Notes under the pieces: model-generated
What the model was told of the DNA's origin: nothing
Seen by the model: the letters and a program-made list of their open reading frames with translations, nothing else
The model's database searches: none
Part shown: piece after piece, positions 1-7,665 of the stretch
Position numbering within the stretch: position 1 is the first letter of the stretch
Layout of the letters: each line of letters begins with the position of its first letter
NCBI GenBank assembly: GCA_016721465.1
Contig: JADKIA010000008.1
Span: 372,001 to 436,000, forward strand
Reading direction: 5' to 3'
DNA: 64,000 bases
From: Ideonella sp.
GTDB lineage: Bacteria > Pseudomonadota > Gammaproteobacteria > Burkholderiales > Burkholderiaceae_C
Position numbers and translations under genes: made by a program

Positions 1-922
1 TGAGCGCGTTCAGGCAGGCCTGCAGGTATTCGTGCGGCGGCACGCCGTAGATCGCGCTGGCGGCGGGCAGCCCGGCCACCACGCCCACCAGCGCGGCACA
101 GGCCAGCAGCGGCGGGGCCACGATCAGCAGCGCCAGCAGGCGCGGCAGCACCAGGTAGTCCACCGGGTCCACGCCCAGCGCGCGCAGCGCATCGATCTCC
201 TCGTTGGCCTGCATGCTGGCCAACTGCGCGGCGAAGGAGGCGCCCAGGCGGCCGGACAGGATCACGCCGGTCATCAGTCCGGCCATTTCGCGCACCATGC
301 CCACGGTCACCACGTCGGCGATCAGCGACTGGGCACCGATGCTGTCCAGCTGCGCGCCGCCCATGTAGGCCAGCATCAGGCCCACCAGGGCGCAGGTGAG
401 CAGCACGATGGGCAGCGACAGCGGGCCAGTCTGGTCCACCTGGCGCAGCAGGTCCGACCCGCGAAGATCGCTTCGCCCGCGCGCCAGCCGGCCCAGCGCG
501 AGCAGCACCTCGCCGATGAAGGCGATCGTGGTCAAGGCGTCGGTTCCCCAGGCGCGCAGACCGCTCAGCAGCCCGTCGGCGCCTTGGCGGGTGTCGTCCT
601 GGCCGGCCGCCGGGGTCTGCGGCGAGAGGGATTGCTCGAGCACGGCGCGCAGGTCTTCGGGCAAGGCCTCGATGTCGAGCACGAGGCCATCGCGGCGCAG
701 CGGCGCAAGCCGGTCCCAGAGCAGGGCGATCAGGGTGCTGTCCCATGCCGCCAGTGCGGCACCGTCCACCAGCAAACGCCCGTCGGGTACCGGCCAGGGC
801 GCCATGGCCAGTTGCTGCGCGGAGGCGCCGCGCCAGTCGCCGGCCAGCCGCAACGTGCAGCCGCCCTCGCCGCGCAGCCATTGGCTTTGGGCGGGTTCGG
901 CGGCTGGGCTGGCGTTCGGCAT
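1..922 (-). CDS. mlaE: MlaE-type ABC permease with N-terminal STAS-like domain (C-terminus cut by window edge)
   Basis: The visible 307 codons start with an ATG at 922 and run off the left edge. Residues 1 to about 100 resemble the STAS-like domain found on some MlaE proteins. The membrane part follows, with the family signature EEIDALRALG next to a VDYLVLPR stretch and several hydrophobic helices. MlaE is the inner-membrane permease of the Mla/MCE system, which moves phospholipids between the inner and outer membranes. The ATPase, MCE and other partners would lie beyond the left edge. The gene is divergent from the DUF547 gene at 1053. The start is less certain than the family because the frame stays open upstream. 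Confidence 0.88.
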   Translation of the reverse strand, partial: MPNASPAAEPAQSQWLRGEGGCTLRLAGDWRGASAQQLAMAPWPVPDGRLLVDGAALAAWDSTLIALLWDRLAPLRRDGLVLDIEALPEDLRAVLEQSLSPQTPAAGQDDTRQGADGLLSGLRAWGTDALTTIAFIGEVLLALGRLARGRSDLRGSDLLRQVDQTGPLSLPIVLLTCALVGLMLAYMGGAQLDSIGAQSLIADVVTVGMVREMAGLMTGVILSGRLGASFAAQLASMQANEEIDALRALGVDPVDYLVLPRLLALLIVAPPLLACAALVGVVAGLPAASAIYGVPPHEYLQACLNAL

Positions 923-1052
923 CGGCGCGATGATGCCCAAGTTCAGGGGCCCGGCACGCCCGGGCGGAAAAATCGTCGCGCCCGGCGGGTGGGGCGCCCG
1001 TCAGCCCAGGCGCCCGCCCACAATCGAGCGCTGGCAGGATCCGGAGACCGTG

Positions 1053-1880
1053 ATGCCTTCTCGTCGCAACTTGATCCAACTTCTTGGCCTGGCCGTGCTG
1101 CCGATGGCCTGGTCGTCGTCCCAGGCGCAGCGCTTCGACCACGGCCATGCCGCCTGGACCGCGCTGCTGAGAAAGCACGTGCTGGTGCTGGATGCCGGCA
1201 AGGCCTCGCAGCTGCGCTATGCGGGCATGGCGGCCGACCAGGATGCGCTCAAGGCCTACCTGGCCACGCTGTCGGGCGTGGGTGCGGCGGCCCACGAGGC
1301 CTTCAGTCGGCCGCAGCAGATGGCCTTTCTCATCAACGCCTACAACGCATTCACCGTGGCGCTGATCCTCACGCGTTACCCCAAACTGGAATCCATCAAG
1401 GACCTGGGCAGCCTGCTGAGCAGCGCCTGGAAACCCAAGACCGTGCCGCTGCTGGGCGGGATGGTCTCGCTGGACGACATCGAGCACGACATGCTGCGCG
1501 CGCGCGGTCGCTTCGACGACCCGCGGGTGCATTTCGCGGTGAATTGCGCCTCCATCGGCTGCCCCATGCTGCGCGAGGAGGCTTACGTGGCAGAACGGCT
1601 CGACGCCCAGCTTGAGGAACAAGCCCAACGCTTCATGGCCGACCGCAGCCGCAACCGCTGGAACGCGCAGCGCCAGCGGCTGGAGGTATCGAAGATCTTC
1701 GACTGGTTCGGCGAGGACTTCCGCCAGGGCCACAAGGGCATTGCCAGCGCCAACGCCTTCTACGCGCGGCATGCGGACCGGCTGGCCGATGCGCCGGCCG
1801 ACCGTGAGCGCATCCGCTCGGGTCAGGTCAGCGTGGCCCATCTGGACTACGACTGGAAGCTCAACGACGTCCCCCGTTGA
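1053..1880 (+). CDS. DUF547 domain secreted protein
   Basis: 275 aa. The start is set by a GGAG site at 1043-1046 and by the signal peptide that follows directly (basic MPSRR, hydrophobic run, cleavage near SSQAQ), so the product is probably periplasmic. Conserved DUF547 features are FLINAYNAFTVALIL near residue 95, a VHFAVNCASIGCP core near 160, and FDWFGEDF near 215. The Cys-containing NCASxGCP block is typical of the family, whose biochemical role is unknown. It converges on the PatZ-like gene, which ends 9 bases further on. Confidence 0.85.
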   Translation: MPSRRNLIQLLGLAVLPMAWSSSQAQRFDHGHAAWTALLRKHVLVLDAGKASQLRYAGMAADQDALKAYLATLSGVGAAAHEAFSRPQQMAFLINAYNAFTVALILTRYPKLESIKDLGSLLSSAWKPKTVPLLGGMVSLDDIEHDMLRARGRFDDPRVHFAVNCASIGCPMLREEAYVAERLDAQLEEQAQRFMADRSRNRWNAQRQRLEVSKIFDWFGEDFRQGHKGIASANAFYARHADRLADAPADRERIRSGQVSVAHLDYDWKLNDVPR

Positions 1881-1889
1881 GCGCCTCGC

Positions 1890-4580
1890 TCACAGGGTGT
1901 GGGTCACCAGCTTGAAGTCCGGGTCCTCGGCGAAGGTCTTCTCGGTGTAGCCCAGGCCGCGCATCAGCTTGAGCATGCTGTGGTTGTTGGCCAGCACCAG
2001 GCCTTCGATCTCGGCCAGGCCCTTGTCGCGGGCCACTTCCATGATGCTTTCCATCAGCCGCGAGCCCAGGCCCTTGCCCGCAAAGTCGTCGGACACCACC
2101 AGCGAGAACTCGCAGCTCGATTGATCGGGGTTGGTGATGTAGCGCGACACGCCGATGATGCGTTCGCTCTCGGTGATGTCCCCGTCCGGGCCGGCGCTGC
2201 GCTCCTTGCAGACGGCCACCAGGGCCATCTCGCGGTCGTAGTCGATCAGCGTGAAGCGGGCCAGCATGGCGGGCGGCAATTCGGCGATGGACGAGACGAA
2301 GCGGAAGTAGCGGCTCTCGGGCGAGAGGTGGTGCATCAGGTCCTGCAGCATCTGCGCGTCGTCGGGGTGGATCGGGCGCACGGTGTACTCGCCACCGCCG
2401 CGCATCGGCCACACCTGCTCGTAGCGCGCCGGGTAGGGCAGGATGGCGAGGTGGTTGTAGGGGTTGCCGCGGCCACCGCCGGCCTGCACGGCGCTGTCAA
2501 TCACGATGCGTGCGTCCACGGCCACGGCACCGGACTCGTCCACGATGATGGGGTTGATGTCCATCTCGCGCAGCTGCGGCAGCTCGCACACCATCTCGGA
2601 CACCCGCAGCAGCACCTGCTCCAGCGCGTCCAGGTTCACCGCGCTGGCGCCGCGCCATTCGCCCAGGGTTTCGGCCACGCGCGAACGCTCGATCAGCCGG
2701 TGCGCCAGGAACTGGTTCAGTGGCGGCAACTCCATCGCGCGGTCGTCGATCAGCTCGATCATCGTGCCGCCGGCCCCGAACACGATCACCGGGCCGAACG
2801 GGTCGTCGGTGACCAGGCCCACGTGGATCTCGCGGCCGCGCCGGTTGCGCGCCATGCGCTGCACCGTCACCCCGTTGATTCGGGCGTTGGGCTGCAGACG
2901 AGCCACGCGCTCGACCATGTCGTTGTAGGTGTCGCGGGCGCTGGCGCCGTTCATCACGTTCAGCGCCACGCCCTGCACGTCGGACTTGTGGCTGATGTCG
3001 GGCGAATCGATCTTCAGCGCCACCGGAAAGCCGATCTGCGTGGCGATCATCATCGCCTCGTTGGCGCTGCGCGCCAGGATGGTGTGCGTGACCGGGATGT
3101 GGAAGGCCGACAGCAGGGTCTTCGATTCCATCTCGGTGAGCACCTTGCGGCGCTCGGCCAGCACGCTCTCGATCACCAGGCGCGCGCCTTCGATGTCGGG
3201 CTTGGCCAGCGTGGACAGCGGCGGCGGCGTCTGCTGCAGCAGCTGCTGGTTCTGATAGAACGAGGCGATGTTGCCGAACGCACCCACGGCCGCCTCGGGC
3301 GTGCGGAAGCTGGGGATGCTGGCCTCGTTGAGCAGCTTGCGCGCGGCCTGCACCGAGGCATCGCCCATCCAGCAGGTCAGCAGCGGCTTGCCGATGGCGC
3401 GCTTCACATCCACCAGCACCTGGGCCACGTGCACCGCGTCGACGTCGGTCTTGGGCGAGTGGATCACCAGCACGCCGTCGATCTGGCGGTCCTTGGCCGC
3501 GGCCTCCACGGCCAGGCGGTAGTGCGCGGGCTCGGCGCCCTCGGACACGTCGATCAGGTCGGCCAGCGAGGCGTGTGCGGGCAGCTGCGGCAGCAGCGCG
3601 GCGGCCGACTCGGCCGACAGCCGGCCCAGTTGCAGCGCAATCTCGTTCACCCAGTCGGCGGCCAGCACGCCGGGGCCGCCGCCATTGGTGACGATGGCCA
3701 GGCGCTTGCCCACCGGCCGGTAGCGCGAGGCCAGGCACTTCGCGGCGGAGAACAACTCCACGAATGAGCGCACGCGCACCGCGCCGGCGCGGCGCAAGGC
3801 GGCGTCGAACACATCGTCGCTGCCGACGATGGTGCCGCTGTGGGTCTGGGCGGCTGCGTTGCCGGCCGGCCGGCGGCCGGCCTTCAGGATCACCACCGGC
3901 TTGGCGTTGGCCGCCGAGCGCAGCGCGCTCATGAAGCGCCGCGCGTTGGAGATGCCCTCGAGGTAGACGATGATGCTGTGCGTCTGGGCATCATTGGCCA
4001 GGAAGTCCAGCACCTGGGCGATGTCCACCGCCGTGTGCGGCCCGAGCGAGACCACGGACGAGAAGCCGACCGCGTTGTTGGCGGCCCAGTCGAGCATGGA
4101 CGCCGTGAGGGCACCCGATTGCGACACCAGCGCCAGCGAGCCTTTGCGCGCCAGCGCGCCACAGGTGCTGGCGTTGAGCTGCAGTTGCGGTCGTTGAAAG
4201 CCCAGCCCGTTCGGGCCGAGCAGGTGCATGCCCTCGCGCCGGGCGATCTTGTGCAACTCGGCGGCGTGCTCGGCGTTGATGCCCGAGGCCACCACCAATG
4301 CGGCCTTGCAGGCCATGCGGCCGGCGATTTCCAATGCAGCGGCCAAGTCCTGTGGCGGCAAGGCGATGATGGCCAGGTCGGCCTTGGTCTGCGCCAGGTC
4401 GGCCAGCGTGCCGCTGGTGTGGATGTCCACGAACAGCAAGGTGCCTGTATAGCGCTGGGCCCGCAGACCCTCGGTCAGCGCGCGGGCATGGGCAGTCTGG
4501 CTGGCGGGCTCGTCGGCCGCGCCGGCAAAGACAACGATGGATTCGGGGGAGAACAGCGGGGTGAGAAAGTGTTTGTCCAT
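1890..4580 (-). CDS. PatZ/Pat-like protein lysine acetyltransferase (acyl-CoA synthetase-like body plus GNAT)
   Basis: 896 aa, the usual length of PatZ/YfiQ-type enzymes. Domains in order: CoA-binding Rossmann domain (about 1-130), two succinyl-CoA-ligase-like flavodoxin domains (about 140-460), an ATP-grasp domain (about 480-700), and a C-terminal GNAT acetyltransferase (about 735-896) with the GKGLGSRLM acetyl-CoA loop. Relatives acetylate lysines, classically shutting off acetyl-CoA synthetase. A THSG motif with His247 sits where ADP-forming acyl-CoA synthetases carry their phosphohistidine. As I recall, enterobacterial PatZ has lost this residue, so the synthetase half may still be active. 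It is a single-gene unit. Confidence 0.85.
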   Translation of the reverse strand: MDKHFLTPLFSPESIVVFAGAADEPASQTAHARALTEGLRAQRYTGTLLFVDIHTSGTLADLAQTKADLAIIALPPQDLAAALEIAGRMACKAALVVASGINAEHAAELHKIARREGMHLLGPNGLGFQRPQLQLNASTCGALARKGSLALVSQSGALTASMLDWAANNAVGFSSVVSLGPHTAVDIAQVLDFLANDAQTHSIIVYLEGISNARRFMSALRSAANAKPVVILKAGRRPAGNAAAQTHSGTIVGSDDVFDAALRRAGAVRVRSFVELFSAAKCLASRYRPVGKRLAIVTNGGGPGVLAADWVNEIALQLGRLSAESAAALLPQLPAHASLADLIDVSEGAEPAHYRLAVEAAAKDRQIDGVLVIHSPKTDVDAVHVAQVLVDVKRAIGKPLLTCWMGDASVQAARKLLNEASIPSFRTPEAAVGAFGNIASFYQNQQLLQQTPPPLSTLAKPDIEGARLVIESVLAERRKVLTEMESKTLLSAFHIPVTHTILARSANEAMMIATQIGFPVALKIDSPDISHKSDVQGVALNVMNGASARDTYNDMVERVARLQPNARINGVTVQRMARNRRGREIHVGLVTDDPFGPVIVFGAGGTMIELIDDRAMELPPLNQFLAHRLIERSRVAETLGEWRGASAVNLDALEQVLLRVSEMVCELPQLREMDINPIIVDESGAVAVDARIVIDSAVQAGGGRGNPYNHLAILPYPARYEQVWPMRGGGEYTVRPIHPDDAQMLQDLMHHLSPESRYFRFVSSIAELPPAMLARFTLIDYDREMALVAVCKERSAGPDGDITESERIIGVSRYITNPDQSSCEFSLVVSDDFAGKGLGSRLMESIMEVARDKGLAEIEGLVLANNHSMLKLMRGLGYTEKTFAEDPDFKLVTHTL

Positions 4581-4894
4581 GGGTTCGATCGGGCGGGCCG
4601 GCCATCGCGGCGGGCACTCACTTCATTTCGGCAAGTCTAGGCGCCGGCCCAAGACCATGTCATGACACAAGGCAAGGCTCGATTTGGCCACAGGCGTCAA
4701 TCCGTCACGGCACACGGTGGCGGGTGTGGCGGCGGCCGGTCTGGAAAACCACGATGGGTCTGTCGGCGTGGCTGTGCGGGAATAGCGGACATGCACCTTC
4801 CCTCCAAAGCGGGCGACCAGTGGCTTCGCCGGGCAACAGAGCCGATGGCCACGGCCGGTTGCCTGACCCCGGCCCGCCCGCCGTGGCGGCGCGC
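4581..4894. other. Intergenic stretch, no gene recognised
   Basis: 314 bases between the PatZ-like gene, which reads leftward, and the DUF1214 gene, which reads rightward. Several frames stay open because of the high GC, but none gives a recognisable protein or a convincing ribosome site. It should hold the two divergent promoters. No strong hexamer pair was found. Confidence 0.5.
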
Positions 4895-5509
4895 ATGAAA
4901 CCATTGTTCCGCGGCGTACGGCGCGTGAGCCGGCCCATGGCCGGGCTGGTCTGCGGCCTGGCCATGGCGTTGGGCGTGGGCTCGGCCTGGGCCTTGCTCC
5001 AGCGCAGCGCGGGCCTGGGAGTGGCCGTGGGCCCCTGGCGCACCAGCACGTTGGCGGGCAGCGTCGATGCCGACCTGTACACCCGGGCAAGGGTGGCCCT
5101 GGGCGGCCTGCTGGCGCTGAACCGCAGCGAGACCATGTACTACGTGGCGCAGGTGGACAGCGCCGGGCACGCGCTGCGCTCGCGCTGCACCTACCGGGTT
5201 TCCGGCCCGGCGCCGCGGGCGCGCTGGTGGAGCGTGACCGCCTATGCCGATGACCTGTTCCTGTTCCCCGATGCGCAACACCGCTACAGCCTGAATGGTC
5301 AACAGGCGGTGCTCGATCGACAAGGCCACTTTCAGCTGACCAGCGCTCCGGTGGCCCCGGCCGACCTGGCCACGCGCACCTGGCTGCCGACCCCGGGCGA
5401 CCGCGGACTGGTGTTCGCGCTGCGTCTGTACAAGCCCGACCCGCTGCTGGTGCGCGAGCCCGCCCGACTGGAAGCGCCACGCATCGACCTGCTCGGGGCC
5501 TGTGGATGA
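4895..5509 (+). CDS. DUF1214 domain protein
   Basis: 204 aa. The ATG at 4895 is chosen because it is followed at once by a basic N-terminus (KPLFRGVRRVSR) and one hydrophobic segment, a signal anchor that leaves the rest periplasmic. The C-terminal half has the DUF1214 pattern: RWWSVTAYADD, LFPD near residue 125, and RLYKPDP near 185. DUF1214 is usually found with DUF1254, either fused or as a neighbour, and here the DUF1254-like gene follows directly, so the two probably act together. The function of the pair is unknown. Confidence 0.75.
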   Translation: MKPLFRGVRRVSRPMAGLVCGLAMALGVGSAWALLQRSAGLGVAVGPWRTSTLAGSVDADLYTRARVALGGLLALNRSETMYYVAQVDSAGHALRSRCTYRVSGPAPRARWWSVTAYADDLFLFPDAQHRYSLNGQQAVLDRQGHFQLTSAPVAPADLATRTWLPTPGDRGLVFALRLYKPDPLLVREPARLEAPRIDLLGACG

Positions 5510-5546
5510 GCCTCGCGCGGCCGGTCGAGCCTGCGCAGGTGCGCCG

Positions 5547-6089
5547 ATGAGGCGCAGCTGGGCGCGCCTTCTGCTGGTGGCCGGCGTGCTGGCCGTGGCC
5601 ACGCACCTGGCCACGGTGTGGGCACTGCCACGGCTGATCATGTGGCGCCTGGCCCGCGCCACGCCGGCCGACATGGAGCGTGCCCGTGGCGTGTTCCTGC
5701 CCGCGATGACCGATCACCTGCAGCGCCGCGTGGTGATGCCCAGCCCCGATCTGATGTACGCACTTTGCGCGTTCGACCTGGGCGGCCGGCCCTGGCGCGT
5801 ACAGGCCGATCCACATGTGCCGCACTACTGGTCGGTGGCGCTGTACGCCGACAACTCGGACAACTTCTGGGTCGCCAACGACAGCGATGCTGGCGGCCGT
5901 CCGCTGAACGTGCTGCTGGTGGGCCCGGGCCAGGACCCGGCCCTCGCCCAAGGCAGCGCCGGCGCCACGCTGGTTCGATCACCGAGCCGACGCGGCCTGC
6001 TGCTGATGCGGCTGCTGGTGTCCGATCCACAGCACGAGCTGCCCTCGATCGAAGCGGCTCGGCGCAGCCTGCGGTGCGAGCCGGCGTGA
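5547..6089 (+). CDS. DUF1254-like membrane-anchored protein
   Basis: 180 aa. The start at ATG 5547 gives MRRSWARLLL followed by a hydrophobic anchor. A GTG at 5502 overlapping the upstream stop is an alternative that would couple translation with the DUF1214 gene. The body has DUF1254-type features: SPDLMYALCAFDLGG near residue 62 and YWSVALYADNSDNFW near 95. The split DUF1214/DUF1254 pair points to one periplasmic complex. No catalytic motif is evident. Confidence 0.68.
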   Translation: MRRSWARLLLVAGVLAVATHLATVWALPRLIMWRLARATPADMERARGVFLPAMTDHLQRRVVMPSPDLMYALCAFDLGGRPWRVQADPHVPHYWSVALYADNSDNFWVANDSDAGGRPLNVLLVGPGQDPALAQGSAGATLVRSPSRRGLLLMRLLVSDPQHELPSIEAARRSLRCEPA

Positions 6090-6154
6090 CGCCGTCGGGT
6101 TGCGTCAGCGGTGACCACACCGCAGTGCGCAGTGCGAGCCCTTACGATCGCAGG

Positions 6155-6943
6155 GTGAGCCCCTCGCGCCCGTCCGCCTGCATCCGCGCCTTGTCGTGCT
6201 CGGCGATGGCGGGCGCGCTGCTGCTGGCGGGTTGCGCCGGGCCGCGCACGGCACCGGTGACGGCGGGGCAGAAGCCCAGCACGCCAAGTCAGCGTCCAGT
6301 GACCGCCCCAAATCAGGACGGTCCGGGCGAAGACATCCCGTCCGGCCTGCTGCTGGTGCCCGATGCAGAGCCGCGCGTCGAACCAATGCGCAGCGGTGGA
6401 CCGAACAAGCCCTACGAGGTGCTGGGGCAGACCTACGCACCGCAGCTGGGTGATCCGACGGTGGTCGAGCGTGGGCTGGCCTCCTGGTATGGCCGCAAGT
6501 TTCACGGCCGCGCCACGGCCAGCGGCGAGCCCTACGACATGTACGCCATGACGGCGGCGCACCGCACCATGCCGCTGCCCAGCTACGCCAGGGTGCGCAA
6601 CCCGGCCAACGGCCGCGAGGTGCTGGTGCGCATCAATGACCGCGGCCCGTTTCATTCCAGCCGCGTCATCGACCTGAGCTACACCGCCGCGCTCAAGCTC
6701 GGCGTGTTGGGGGGCGTGGCGCCGGTGGAGGTGGAGCGCATCACGCACGAAGCCATCCGCACCGGCAGCTGGCGCCGCCCCAAGGGCGACCCGGGCCTGG
6801 CCGCTGCGCCGCAGCCGGTGGCGGGCGCCGCCGACCCCATCGGCGACATCGCCCGGCGCGTGGCGGCCGAAGACGATGAGCTGATGTCGCTCAGCCGCCC
6901 GGCGGCCAAACCGCCAGCAGGTGGCAGCCGCAACCTGCCATGA
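6155..6943 (+). CDS. rlpA: RlpA-family septal ring lytic transglycosylase lipoprotein
   Basis: 262 aa starting at GTG 6155. The N-terminus is a lipoprotein signal ending in LLLAGC. The double-psi beta-barrel domain (about 100-190) is clear: GLASWYGRKFHGR, ASGEPYDMYAMTAAHR, and VRINDRGPF carrying the conserved Asp, then RVIDLSYTAALKLG. RlpA cleaves denuded glycan strands at the division septum. There is no C-terminal SPOR domain, so septal targeting must differ from Pseudomonas RlpA. The 3' end overlaps the convergent trhA gene by 53 bases. Confidence 0.92.
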   Translation: MSPSRPSACIRALSCSAMAGALLLAGCAGPRTAPVTAGQKPSTPSQRPVTAPNQDGPGEDIPSGLLLVPDAEPRVEPMRSGGPNKPYEVLGQTYAPQLGDPTVVERGLASWYGRKFHGRATASGEPYDMYAMTAAHRTMPLPSYARVRNPANGREVLVRINDRGPFHSSRVIDLSYTAALKLGVLGGVAPVEVERITHEAIRTGSWRRPKGDPGLAAAPQPVAGAADPIGDIARRVAAEDDELMSLSRPAAKPPAGGSRNLP

Positions 6944-7529
6944 CCAGCAGGTGCCAGACCAGGTGGCCGTATGGCATGCGGCGGCCGAGCAGGTAGAAGC
7001 CCGCACCCACCGTGTAGGCCAGCCCGCCCGCCACCATCAGGGTGAAGCTGCGGTCGGGCATCTGGGCCACTGCCGGCAGGGCGGCCGCTGCAGCCATCCA
7101 TCCGAAGGCCAGGTACAGCAGCGTGGACGTGAACGGACGGCGCAGCCGGTCGGCCAGCTTCAGCAGCATGCCGGCCAAGGCCATGGCCCACACGGCACCG
7201 AGCAGCGGCCAGGTTTCGGGGTGGTCCGCGCCACCCAGTGCAAAGGGCGTGCAACTGCCGGCAATGAACAGGTAGATCGTGGCGTGGTCCAGGCGCTGCA
7301 GGCGCCGACGGCCCGGGCCCACCGGTGAGGCGTGGTAGGCGGACGAGACCACGAACATCAGCAGCATGGTGATGGCGAACACCGTGCTGCCGGTTTGCTG
7401 AAGGCTGGCCGGGGCGGGCTGATCCAGCGGGCCCGCCAACACCGGCCAGGCGGCCAAGGCCAGCACGCCGCCCAAGCCATGGCTGAACGCATTGGCGAGT
7501 TCTTCGGTGCGTTCGTCGGCTCTGGGCAT
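6891..7529 (-). CDS. trhA: Hemolysin III / TrhA family membrane protein
   Basis: 212 aa, seven predicted membrane helices. The start is ATG 7529 (MPRADERTEELANAFSHG). Family zinc-site residues are visible: AFSHGLGG near residue 16, VVSSAYHAS near 65, and GHLVWHLLVMAG near the C-terminus. This matches the PAQR/TrhA fold. E. coli TrhA is linked to membrane energetics and homeostasis rather than haemolysis. It converges on rlpA with a 53-base coding overlap, and its 5' side faces the TonB receptor gene. Confidence 0.9.
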   Translation of the reverse strand: MPRADERTEELANAFSHGLGGVLALAAWPVLAGPLDQPAPASLQQTGSTVFAITMLLMFVVSSAYHASPVGPGRRRLQRLDHATIYLFIAGSCTPFALGGADHPETWPLLGAVWAMALAGMLLKLADRLRRPFTSTLLYLAFGWMAAAAALPAVAQMPDRSFTLMVAGGLAYTVGAGFYLLGRRMPYGHLVWHLLVMAGCGCHLLAVWPPGG

Positions 7530-7665
7530 GTGGTCCTCGTCAAGGGGTATCGGCACCGCTGGGCGCTGTATGAAGGTGGGCCAGCAACCGAGGAGCAACA
7601 AAAAGTACACACAATGGCGGCCTCGTCTGCTCCGACGGCCATCACCGGCCCAATCGACCGCCCGC

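Noticed and set aside
6891..6943. Frameshift at the rlpA/trhA overlap
   Set aside because: Both proteins have complete family ends in their own frames. The 53-base overlap is ordinary tail-to-tail packing.
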